From assembly GCA_045837725.1 (NCBI GenBank), contig JBEWZL010000126.1, forward strand, positions 186,001-250,000: a stretch of DNA of 64,000 bases. The letters run 5' to 3'. The stretch comes from Vermamoeba vermiformis. Taxonomy: Eukaryota; Tubulinea; Echinamoebida. The notes beneath the pieces are model-generated. The model made no database searches. It was not told the origin of the DNA and saw only the letters and a list, made by a program, of their open reading frames with translations. The first letter of the stretch is position 1. The number at the start of each line of letters is the position of its first letter. Position numbers and translations under genes: made by a program. Shown here piece after piece: positions 12,801 through 23,325 of this stretch.

Positions 12801-14571
12801 AACTTATACTAACATACATCTCGCATAGGCGAGGCCTAGAATATATTTGTATATTATAGGAGTACTTACGACTTCAAAGCAGAAAGGTTTATCGGTGTCA
12901 GTGACCGCCTTAACCGTCGACAACATCAAATCGAAACTGTCCTTTTGTTTTGACGTCTAATAATAAAACAATATATTAGTGACCATATACGACCAATATT
13001 GATACAATATCGAAGATTATAAGGTCGTTATTACAAAAAAAAATTGAATATTACTAACACTTACCTTCCATTTCTTGAACCAAGTCAATTGACCGTCCTT
13101 CAAAACGACGTACATCAATTGCCAGCCCAATTTAGATCGGAGTTTGTACAAATAGCCTTGTTTGGACAGACCACTCTCTTGCTTTGCTTCGACGTACAAC
13201 GAAATACGATGATCATCGCGGTCTTTGTTCTGCATGTAATCTTTTTTAGCGTGCTCCATGGCCGTCATAACTTCAACGAGTTCAGTTTTGAACGTATTTA
13301 TCAACGACGAGGCTAAAAAATATTAATGAATTAGGATATAAACGATAGGACATGAATAACGAAAGGGTTTTACCTTGGCTGAAAGTCGAAAAATTTGCAA
13401 ACATGAATGCGCAAAGTCTTTGCGTGAAATCAAATCGAGAAATTGTTTGAATGTCACGCAGTCTGTTCAAATAATCGTAGTTTGATTTTTCGAATTTTTT
13501 CTTGGCCTCTTCAATATCCTGCACCCGAGTAGTTAGTACCATTTGAAATATATTCTGCGTGCAAACAATAATAATATTTGACAGATGACGTACCTGGACT
13601 AATTTTGCTCGCTTGATATCAGTGGATTCGTCTTTGACTTTGGCCTTTCGATGCAACGAGTCATATTCATCGCGCGATGCAATAACAAGCTTATGTGCTT
13701 CTCGCTATAATATAAATATTATTAAACATTGAACATTGTGCCACCATACAAAAAGAACACTGAAAAAATCTGGATCCGAAGTCCAATGAAATCAAAACAA
13801 TTTTTAATTATTATGATCGTACTATTTTATAGGTATATTATACTGTAATTAATAATATAAAGTGTTAGGGCTCTACATACCAACGGCTCTTCGCGAACTT
13901 CTTCCATTGTCTTTTCCATTGCCGACAAAACGACATCGTTCATTTGTTCCATCTATTATAATAATATAGCATTCAGTATTAACGAATAATAACAATTTTA
14001 CAGTTCACGCAGATGCGCTGATCTTCGTTCAACTTACCAGCGACTTTTGAACCTTGATTATCTGTTGATAAACGCCTCCGCATTTCGTTAACATAGGCTC
14101 TATACGAAAAATATTGAGTATAAGGTCGTAAAAGATTTAACAATTTAAATTTCCCATTACGAATCTGGATTCGATCTCCCGGTGACACAATAAACGTTAT
14201 TTATAACTTTAGATATTTTACCGTGATCGATGATTGATGAATTCCAACTGAATGATTGCAACAGCTCTCCAAATATCGATGCGTCTTGGACGTAGTCATC
14301 CATTGCCTTTCGCATTCCGGTCATCGCTTTGTGGAGCTTTTTAAAGTGTGCTCGAATATGCTCGACGTTCTGTATTATATTATAAATTATTTGAGGCCGT
14401 AAATTGAATAAAAAGACCGAGATCCAAAAAAAGATAATTTAAAAATTAGCTGCAATATTAAATTACCTTCTCAAGCGACACGGTTGCCTGGTATTTCTCT
14501 CTTAATTTAATTTCATCAATATCGTCCTTATTATTATCGCCCCCTTTACGAGGAGTGCGTGGAACTTCCAT
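9878..14571 (-). CDS. BAR-PH-ArfGAP-ankyrin protein (ASAP/ACAP-like)
   Basis: Many short exons (about fifteen). The order of domains is an N-terminal helical BAR-type region, a PH domain (SGLSKQGYLYKLRSKLGWQ, then WKDLIQNAI), an ArfGAP zinc finger with CADC and CIEC plus GIHRSLGAHISKVRS, ankyrin repeats (GQTVFHYAALFGRHECLDAL), and a Ser/Pro-rich tail with PPTPPPR, PPIPARP and PVPPSR motifs that look like SH3 ligands. ArfGAPs of this layout bind curved phosphoinositide membranes and stimulate GTP hydrolysis on Arf. The finger retains the CX2C-X16-CX2C spacing and the catalytic arginine context. The polyproline tail without an SH3 domain is nearer ASAP than ACAP. It is transcribed divergently from the Ase1-like gene across 506 bp. 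Confidence 0.88.
10603..10619. repeat. GATC-rich intronic motif
   Basis: GGATCCGATCTTGATCC in an intron of the ArfGAP gene. Its first 16 bases recur exactly at 19734 in another gene. Confidence 0.65.
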
Positions 14572-15077
14572 CTCGTGCGGAAATTATGTAGTCGTCTGTT
14601 TACGTAAATCGTGACGCGATCGTCAAGAGTATTATGTAAATAACGAGTGGTGTTATATTAAATCGATTGAATGAGTATTGGACAAGTAGCCAAAAAACAG
14701 AATCTTTACGATTCACAATTAAATGGAAAGTTACGGGCGTGGAAATTTCATGAACTCGCGAGAGCAATTAGTCGTTGCAACTACAAAACGAGGCCATAGA
14801 CTTCGTTGAATATCATTTCCTTGTTGGTTTGACGCATCCGCCACTTGATCGAGTAACGGTACATCGGCACTCACCGGCTTCCAAGCTGCAGGGTCATACG
14901 ACCATGCAAAGCCAATTTTGGTGTTAATTAAGAATAAAATTGAAGAATGACAACAACTTGTTTTTTTTCAGATTTTCCGCGCCAAAAATCAAGTGACCGT
15001 TACGCCCAAATTTGAACATCGATTTTCGGCTGTACCACTCAGATTTTATTTTTGAAACGCAGCACAACCATTTCGCT
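14572..15077. promoter_or_regulatory. Bidirectional promoter, ArfGAP and Ase1-like genes
   Basis: 506 bp between two divergent start codons. It has no protein-like ORF. Its notable element is the E2F-like site at 14973-14987, close to the Ase1-like gene. Confidence 0.6.
14973..14987 (+). promoter_or_regulatory. E2F/DP-like site
   Basis: TTTTCCGCGCCAAAA combines the canonical E2F half TTTCCGC with GCGCCAAAA on the other half, so it reads as an overlapping pair of E2F sites. It lies about 90 bp upstream of the ATG of a mitotic microtubule-bundling gene, a class often under E2F control. The match is seen; the function is inferred. Confidence 0.6.
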
Positions 15078-17186
15078 ATGGACATTCAACGAATATTAAA
15101 GAAAGCGGAAGATAGCTTGGTTTCTTTATCCAGCTTGTGGGATGAGCTCGGATTAGATGCCGCTACGCGACGTGCGCACGTTGAAGAGCTTTATCGTAGA
15201 GCTGAGGAGATATTCGACGATAAATTGAAGCAAGAACGCAACGTACGCGACCAATGCGTGCTTAATATTGAGCGCTGCAGAACAAAGATCAGCCAAATCA
15301 GCAAACAACTTGGTCAAGACGAAAATCAATCCAACTCCTCGTTAAATCAACCATTATTACAAGAATTAGGACGTTTGAATGAGGCGCTTGAAGAGCTCGA
15401 AGGCGTAAGGATTTTTGAAATATTTATTTAAATATTTATTATTAGCGATTTGGCTCGTGCTTTTAAGACTAATTTATGTTTAATAGATTAAAGAGCAACG
15501 CGTGGCCACATTGGATGATTTGTTAAGCCAATTGAACCGCGTCTACGCTGATCTTGAAATGCCTTTCGACGCGAAGGTGCTCCACTACGGTGAAGACTTG
15601 AGTACCAGCAAGGTCGAAGAATATAAGCAACTTATTTTTAAAGCCGAAGAAGAGCGCGTAAGTCGAACTTTCTGCCCTTAATCTGCTACCAACTTTCTGA
15701 AACATGCATCTCCTTTAGAAACTTCGCCTTTCATTCATCAAGGCCCTTGTTAAGAATATCAACGAACTCTTTGACGAGCTTTGTATCGAGCCAGTTGCTG
15801 CTCTTGAAAAACAAGTTGCTGCTTACACTGAAGGCAGCCTCGGCGCATCAGCCAAGATCTTGCAACAACTCGAAGACAAAGAAAAGGAGCTCGTTGCCGA
15901 GAAGAGAAAGCGTGACGCACTCATCAAGGATCTTGCTCATAAAATCAGCCTCTTGTGGGAGCGCTTGAAGATTCCCATCCCCGATCGAGATGCGTTCCTG
16001 CGCCGCCAAGCTGGACCTAGCAACGTCATCATCGAAGCAGTAAGTAATCCATTCTATTATTGCTGTTTCATAATATGCTCATATCTTCCCAGTGCAAGGC
16101 TGAATTGGCTCGCTTGGAAGCATTGAAGAAGACAAGCATGCGCGAACTGATTCAAAACGTCAGAATTCAGATTGCTGCCATATGGGACGAGCTCCAAGTC
16201 ACCGAGGAGGAGCGCAGTAAATTTACTGCATATTATTCAGGTATGCAACGAAGATTTTGCAATTCGTTTCTCGATCAGCTTTATTAATCATGATACTATG
16301 CAGACGAAACTACCGACGATATTCTTTCGTGGCACGAAGAGACGTTATCTAAATGGGAGGACAAGTTGGAGGAGGCTAAGCCCATTTTGAAGCTGTACGA
16401 AGAGCGCAAGTCTCTGCGTAACCAGAAGATCCAACTCGAGCAAAGCAGTGCTGACCCTAAGCGCCTGTTGGACACTAAGAAATCTGCCACTTTCTTATTA
16501 CAGTACGTTGTTCACAAAATCTAGTTTCGTTTGTGTTCGATCTAACGGTCATTTTCTTGTAGCGAAGAAAAGCTTCGTAAACGCATTGAGAAGGACTTGC
16601 CGCTTGTTGAAGAGCGTCTTCGCTCGACAATCCTCTCGTGGGAGACTAAGCAAGGCGTGCCATTCACACTCAATGGCGAACGCTTGGTCGATCTGTTGGA
16701 TGAGGAACAAGCTGAAGAGCTTCGATCGAAGCTTGAAGCCAAGGCTAAGAAAGAAAAGGAGCGTCAAGAACGCCTCGGCATTGTGTCTTCGCAAGACAAG
16801 GAGAACTCGCTTAATGGCTCCGTGAGTTCATCGTTGAAACCCAAGACACCGATGTCAACTCAGAAGACTCTGCCGCGCACCACAGCTCCTGGATCCGTCA
16901 CCAAGTCTGCTACCAAGACTCTGACTGCCACTTCGCGCACAGCTACCGCTTCAAACATCTTGGGCAGCACTAAGAAACGACTGCACTCGGCCACAACTAC
17001 TGGCAGCAAAACTCCCAAGGGATCTCCTTTGAAGAGTAAGCAAGCTTCATTATATGTTAATCAAGATATATCCGCGCTCATGGCTATATACTAATATTAT
17101 AAGCTATTGTGCACGTTTCTGGTGGACTAACAAATTTTGTTGCAGAGATGCGCTTGGATCCCATTACTCCTACTAAGCTGTTCTAA
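15078..17186 (+). CDS. Ase1/PRC1/MAP65 microtubule crosslinker
   Basis: About eight exons. The protein is almost entirely coiled coil and carries the family's repeated Trp-containing signatures: SLWDELGLD near the N-terminus, LWERLKIPIPD in the middle and IWDELQVTEEERSKF later. The spectrin-like microtubule-binding region (LRSTILSWETKQGVPF, GERLVDLLDEEQ) is followed by a basic Ser/Thr-rich tail with TPxx and SP sites, typical of CDK-regulated Ase1/PRC1 proteins, and ends KMRLDPITPTKLF. The family bundles antiparallel microtubules at the spindle midzone for cytokinesis. The start is the first ATG after the E2F-like promoter element; an upstream non-ATG extension is open but not needed. Confidence 0.9.
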
Positions 17187-17523
17187 GAGCCTTCGTGGAT
17201 AAGATAGACCCGCTATCGATCTTAACGCTCGAGCATGCCAACATCGTGTCACATATAATGTAAATAGTACTTCGAGAACGCAACGGCAGATCTTTAATTA
17301 GATCGGCCTTCATCGCTATTGAATTCGATCTCCATTTTTGTAAACTTTGTTATATTACGTAACATTAATAAACCCTATTTAACCAAGGATGCTCTTTGGT
17401 CCAATTCTGTTGTGCTCACAAAATTTGACCGTTGCCAAAAAAAGATTAGATGCTGAACTTTTCATTGTTAATTTACCTTAGAGTAATCGACCTCAATAGG
17501 ATTATATTTGTAAGGTTATTATA
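17187..17523. other. Intergenic, tandem plus-strand genes
   Basis: 337 bp with an AATAAA signal near 17368-17373. No other feature is seen. Confidence 0.5.
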
Positions 17524-20500
17524 ATGTCAGCGAGTAATCTACAGCTTGCTATTACAGATGCGAAAGTAGTCGTTGGCCCTGTCATTGGAAAGGTCACCAA
17601 TAATACTGCTCGTATACTCGTTGAAGTAGATGCTAGTGTGGAAGTTACTTGCAAAGTAGAACGCGCTAATCACGAAGGCGGATGCATTTTCAAATCTAAA
17701 ACTCTAAAGAAAGGAATCCCTGGCATATTTATTTTTGAAAATTTGGAACCATCAACTACATACAATGTCTCGTTCCCTAATTGCAGTAATCATAGCGAAA
17801 GGACAGGTAAAGTAATATTTTTAAAATTTCCGATTATTGAAAAAATCAATCAAAATTGAATTAAATTCTAGAGCTTCCTCGTGTAATAAATTATACCTGT
17901 TGTAGGCCATTTCCGAACATTGGAAGCTCAATTCACAAACATGACATTCGTTTCGCTCAGCTGCAATAGTCTGGGCGAGCCTGAAGAGCCTGTTGTATGG
18001 AACGGTACGTTGGTAAAAAATTTATACGGATTAAATTGCGCGAGATTTGTTACTATTTTTGGCTCGGCTTAGATAACTTGGTCTGATCTTCCTTAACCCA
18101 TTAGATCTGATTGACCGCTACATTCGACCCGGCCGAGTCGATACTGTTATTCACCTCGGCGATCAAGTTTACGCCGATCACGCATTCACTGAAGGCATGA
18201 AATTGATTAAGAGCATCCGTCACGCGAAAGAAGGCCACCACGAGCCTCAACAACAAGCTCAATCAGAGCACCACGAGCATCACGAGCATCATGAACATCA
18301 TCACCATCATGAGCCAGTCGAACTGACTGACGATCAGAAGTACCAGATCGCTGAAGGTTATCGTGACTTCTATCGTCGCACGTGGAACTATCCTCCGACT
18401 CGTGAAGTCTTGAGCAGTGTTGCGAATCTCATGTTATGGGTATGCTTATTAATGCGACAACGATGCAGTTATACCTAGTTTAATCCGTTCAACCTGAAGG
18501 ATGATCATGACATCAGAAATGACTGGGGCACGCACTCGACAGATTCAGATCCCAACAGCGATGAGTACCAAGTTGGCTTGATGGCACGACAAGTATATTG
18601 GGAGTACCAAAGACAAGTAAGTCCTATATATGCATAAGCCAAGCTCATTAAAGGCAATACAAGATGCATCAAACATGTATTTGGCGCGTGGATCCGCTAA
18701 CTTAGCAATTACCTTTTATAGTTGTGGGATGATATCCTCGATAGAGACCCGCACTCTGTTACTATGGAGGGCCACTACCATCGCTTCGGACCTGTTGGAG
18801 TGTTGTTCGTTGACACTCGTGGTTCACGTAGCTTCTACAACGATGACGACAAGAGACACAGCTACATCTCTGGCACGCAGTGGCAGGCCATTCAGCAGAG
18901 CCTGGGCCCTCAAGGTAAGCTACTATACATCATTGCCCGAACTTTGGTGAATTGAGTTGGGAAAAATTCTCAAAGCAAGATGCGGTCAGCGATCTGATCC
19001 AGGATCTCTTTGCTACGGTCGGGGAAACGTTTTTGCTAGGCCAGCAAGTAGTGACCCGAACACGATGTTTCAAAGCGTATCGGGCACGACCACACTAACA
19101 AGAATGCACCGCTTCCCGTCCGATCAGCGAAGTTAAGCTTGTTCAGGCCTTCTTAGTACTGGGGTAGGAGACTACCTGGGAATCGGAGGTGTTGTGCTCT
19201 TCTCTTTTTACTTTTTGCTCGTTGATGCCTGCCCGACTGCTGATTAATATTGCTTGCCGTTCGTGCGAACGAACGTTACTGGGCCACTCTCACTCGATCC
19301 TGATCCGGGTTTTTGATCTTGCTAGATTCAGCTTGTTTCATGATAATCCTGCTTTACGGCAAGAAATCCTTCGGTAGCACGCTAACTCTTATTTTTTAGG
19401 CATTTTCCACGACGTTAAGAATTTGATTGTTGTTTTCTCCGTTGCACTTTGCTGCGTCGGTCCTCAAATGGCTAAACTCACCAGTAAGCTATCCTTCAAG
19501 GCAATGTGCTATTTATTAACGCTAATGTTCTTCCAAAGGCAATGCTTTGAAGGACAAAGTTGGTTTTGGCTTGCACGTGCACGAGCAGATCGACCTCGTC
19601 AAAACATTCCACCACTGGAAGACTGAGAAGGCTGACCGTGAAATTGTTTTGCTGGGTGGCGACTTGCATATGGGTACGTAGTAACTTACAATATTGGTTT
19701 TCATGTATCGGAGTTTTTGATCGACGAAGATCTGGATCCGATCTTGATCATTCTTTTTTCCACGGTAATTTCCTAATTTGGTAATATTCAGCGGTCGAGA
19801 CTCACATCAAATATCACAACGACGTCGTATTGCACCAATACATCACTAGTCCTATTCGTCAACACGCGCCACCAAGCATCGCTCTATCTTACACGAAATC
19901 GATCATGAACGTGCAAGAAGAGATTGGTGAAGGCTACACGTTCCATCACGTGGTTTTTAAGCCAAAGCGAAATTTCGGCATTATTCAGATCAACGCCAAT
20001 GTCGCACCGAACATGAAGACGTTCATTTACTATCAGACTAAGAAGAACAAATCCAAAGAAGTCTTCCATAGCAAATACAACGACGGTGAACTTGTTATTA
20101 CCAGTAAGTCATATATTCACTCGTTGAGTTGGGTTTTGATGTTTTGGATCCGATCTGATCCCGTTTTACAGAGATTTCTGGCAAAGGTTTAGTGTCCAAG
20201 GATGACAACGGTTTCAGTGATCCTTATTTCAAATTTAACATTTGCGGCGTGCACACTAAGACACCGGTCCTATTGAAGACTCTCGATCCTAACTGGGGAG
20301 ATATTTCTTTGTCCGTGTAAGTGGATCTGCAACCGGAGTTGGAAGTTCTAAAATGTACTAACGTATCGAATATAGGACTCTTAATCAAGATATTTATCAA
20401 CATATGTTGTCTAAAGACGATCATCCTACTCTGAAGCTAGAAGTCTGGGACTACGATCGTGTCGGACCGCACGATCCGATGGGTGTTGCTACGGTCAATT

Positions 20501-20689
20501 TGCACGATTTCTTATTGACAAGAGGTAAAATAATAGAGCTAGGCGAGTATAATAATGTGGCTAATCGGCTTACGTTTAGATAACTTTGAAACTCGTAGCA
20601 AGACGTTCACAGTGGACCTTCAAGCGAAGCACAAAGAACGAGTCTCGGGCTCTGTGTCGTTTGAATTGCGCTTTAGACCTCTTTCATAA
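17524..20689 (+). CDS. PhoD-like metallophosphatase with C-terminal C2 domain
   Basis: Ten or so exons. An Ig/Fn3-like N-terminal domain (GKVTNNTARILVEVD) precedes the metal-binding core: SLSCNS, VIHLGDQVYAD, MLWDDHDIRNDWGTHS, LFVDTRGSRSF and LGGDLHMAVETH, all features of the PhoD/alkaline phosphatase D fold. A histidine-rich loop at 18270-18312 (HHEHHEHHEHHHHH) interrupts the core between the metal motifs. The last 130 residues form a C2 domain (DDNGFSDPYFKF, VWDYDRVGPHDPMG). The likely activity is phosphoester or phospholipid hydrolysis at a calcium-dependent membrane surface; the substrate is unknown. No signal peptide is apparent, which suggests a cytosolic enzyme, unlike secreted bacterial PhoD. 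The 485 bp intron 18915-19399 contains a 5S rRNA gene. Confidence 0.88.
19082..19199 (+). rRNA. 5S ribosomal RNA, inside an intron
   Basis: 118 nt with a clear 5S architecture. The first nine bases GGGCACGAC pair completely (two G-U) with the last nine GTTGTGCTC to make helix I. The loop A segment CCCGTCCGATCAGCGAAGT, the box A-like AAGTTAAGC, the TTAGTACT stretch and the box C-like GGGTAGGAGACTACCTGGG all lie in the expected order and spacing. A run of five T follows. The gene lies in the sense orientation within an intron of the PhoD-like gene. Conservation of both internal promoter boxes and helix I suggests an active copy, not a decayed one. Confidence 0.93.
19205..19209 (+). terminator. 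Pol III T-run terminator of the 5S gene
   Basis: TTTTT begins six bases beyond the end of helix I, the usual RNA polymerase III stop. Confidence 0.75.
19734..19749. repeat. GATC-rich intronic motif
   Basis: GGATCCGATCTTGATC, preceded by GAAGATCT, in an intron of the PhoD-like gene. Confidence 0.65.
20146..20161. repeat. GATC-rich intronic motif
   Basis: GGATCCGATCTGATCC in another intron of the PhoD-like gene; one base shorter between the units than the copies at 10603 and 19734. Confidence 0.65.
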
Positions 20690-21135
20690 GATCTATAATA
20701 GTATTATTAGGACTATAAGTTGGTCGTCATGTATTTTACACGAGTGTAGGTAAGAAATAACAACAAGATCCAAAACCCATTTTTTTAGATCGTGCGGAAT
20801 CGTCTTTTATTTTGTACTAATGTACTTAGTATGAAACAAATAGTACTTATACTTATGTCATAGTATAAGCGCACTTAGTGCGTTAAGGACATTTCTGGGA
20901 AGCATTAAGATGGTGCGAATTAGAGGGAATATCGTTGCCGTTTTTCGTGCAATTAATTGCACCACTTCAGCGTTGAATTTGAACAAATAAGTTTGTACCT
21001 CGCTTGTCCAATGTCGTCACAGGTTCAGTTTGACTTTGCTTGACTGTCAAAATTTTTATGCTTGGGCGTTTGACAGCTCATTTTTTTTATTCACCCTGCA
21101 CCCTTTTAAATAACACGAAAGGCCTAGTATACGAA
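20690..21135. other. Intergenic
   Basis: 446 bp between tandem plus-strand genes. AT-rich, no conserved ORF or RNA recognised. Confidence 0.5.
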
Positions 21136-23041
21136 ATGGCTGCTACGTAAGCATTATTTTTATAAATAGTGTTCGACTACTAACAAATTTTGTTTCAGAT
21201 CAGAAAATCTATTCTTCAGTCACAGAGACGCATTTCTCAATATGACTATTTTTCTGTCACTCAAAGGATTATGTACTCTGCGAAAAGTGTGCAAATCATT
21301 CAATTCATGGTTGTCGGATCCGAATACTTTTTCGTGGAACCAGCGTATCAGATCTGCTTTTCCTCTATCCTATGAACGCATACTTCAACAGTCCATCGAC
21401 GAACAAATGCAACGATTAGTATTATTTGATACCATGATCGAAGCAGGTCACCAGGTCTCCTACTACGCTCTTGATAAGCTGACGTGTACAAAGCCCGCAG
21501 ATCGCGATTGGTCAGAGGATGGACACTGGAAGGGGAAACATAGACTGCCATGGAATAAGGATTTATTCATCATAGCTATTCCCCCAGAAAAAGTACGCGT
21601 TCTTTAATTCGTGGAAATTTGTTACTAATTAGTTTTGTTCAAAAGAATTCTCGCGAGCAGCTTCCTTGGTCCGTAGTTTTGTTTAATGCTAGTACCAAAT
21701 CCGTCACTGCCCGAATTGACTTGCGTTGGCAGCCAGCCAAATTTGTTTTTAATGTCGGAGGTAGGTATTTATTTGCCGTCTTTTTTATTTGGTGCGTCTT
21801 TTAACATGATTATAGACCGACAAATTGGATTTGCGCCTGAACCAAGGGACTTTTTTTATACGAATCAACAAGAAGTCAAATTGTACAGCGTCATCGATAA
21901 CTGCAAGTTGGTTCATGAACGAGATATTCCCATTCCACCGAGAGTCCGCGACGTTCTTCCAAGGATGTTTGGAGACTGCTTAATATTCCAATCGTTTACC
22001 AACCAAGACAAGGTCAAATTCAGTTTGTTTTCTGTTTCTCAGAATGCGCCAGTTAGCGAAGTTACGTTGTACGAATCTATGACGGTGTTCACTGCAATGT
22101 CTTGGTTAGAACCAGCCTTTTACACTTGTTCAGATGAGAACACCGTCCGCAAAATCGTTTGTGAAAATCTTGCACTTACAGCAAAAAAAGTGTATAGTGA
22201 CGATGTGAAAGTAGACGTTGACGACGAAGGCCATGGAGTTGTGGCGATAAAATTGATAGAGAACGAACGAAGCAAATTCTTACGCATTTATCAAAGTGGA
22301 TGTGGCGACAATGCGGTGGATATACTAGCCCTCAATTTAAAGAGAGTAATATTCAGCCAACACAACGGTGATGAGAAGGAATACTCGGACGATGAAGATG
22401 GTGATAAGAAAAGCTCGGACTATTATGAAAAAGCTTGGCGAAATTTGCAAATCAATCTCACTACTCCTTATTACAGCACTACATCAGGTAAGTGATATCC
22501 TGACAATTTTATTTCCTCGAAAAAAACTAATGATTTTCAATTCTAGGCGAGTATGGAGTTGTGACGGTGTGCAATAGTAACTACCCGGCCAATGATTACG
22601 ATGACACTGCAGAAATACAATTCCAATAATTATTATTATGATAACAATTCATTCCCTGACAAACCTGCGTACTTTTCAAAGTGCTACCCGGGCTATTTTG
22701 CTGCTTCCAGTCAATGGTTGAACACGGATATTTTGACATTCAAACTAGCGCCTTGTACTGGTTATTTATCGATGAGGTGGCGAAACAAGACTTTTAAAAT
22801 GCCATCCAAACCTCGTCAAATGTTTTTTTCGATTGCAAAGAGAGAAGTGATTGGATCTATAGACGATGATATTGACGAGATTTTTGTAGACGGAAACAAC
22901 GTAATTGCGTTCACTACGCAGAATGAAGTGTACGAAATCAAGTTGGACATGTCGTACGCACCACCGAGAGTCAATCAAAGGAAGCGGAAACTCAGCGAAA
23001 ACACCAAAGACCGTAAAGTCACAAAGAAGAGCAAGAAATGA
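21136..23041 (+). CDS. F-box-like protein, nuclear-type basic tail
   Basis: Five or six exons. The start ATG gives MAAT across the first intron, followed by SENLFFSHRDAFLNM. The next segment, LKGLCTLRKVCKSFNSWLSD, has the LxxLCxLRxVCKxFNxW pattern of a degenerate F-box. The remaining 500 residues have beta-rich repeating strands with acidic inserts (EYSDDEDGDKKSSDYY) and could be an irregular propeller; no family is recognised. The C-terminus is strongly basic (RKRKLSENTKDRKVTKKSKK), a probable nuclear localisation signal. Near 22560-22612 the frame changes by +1, which a 48 bp intron (GTGTGC...TGCAG) would explain. Role as a ubiquitin-ligase adaptor is only suggested by the F-box-like segment. 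Confidence 0.62.
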
Positions 23042-23325
23042 GAACGTTACTTGTTTCCGACAGTCAATATAAATACAACCTTATTAAAATCGTTGTTCGT
23101 TTTGTAGTTTTTATTCGAAACCGGAGTAATGCATCGCATTTCATGAATGACAGTTTCTCTGAAAGGATAATTATAAGTGGCATAGTAGTCACCTAACTAA
23201 CAAAATGATAAATGACCACGCGTCAAGTACAGGTTAGCCGCTTCGGACTACGTTCGTTTGGATAAGTAAGACCTGGTTCAAAGCTATGTACATTTATTTT
23301 GATTATCAACAAACAGATACGTTGT

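Noticed and set aside
19000-19400. Other RNA genes in the 5S-bearing intron
   Set aside because: Only a small hairpin (CGTTCG..CGAACG, around 19258-19271) is visible; no tRNA or snRNA features.
19734-20161. GATC-rich motifs as Hi-C or cloning ligation junctions
   Set aside because: They lack the GATCGATC junction form, vary in sequence, and lie inside introns of continuous genes.
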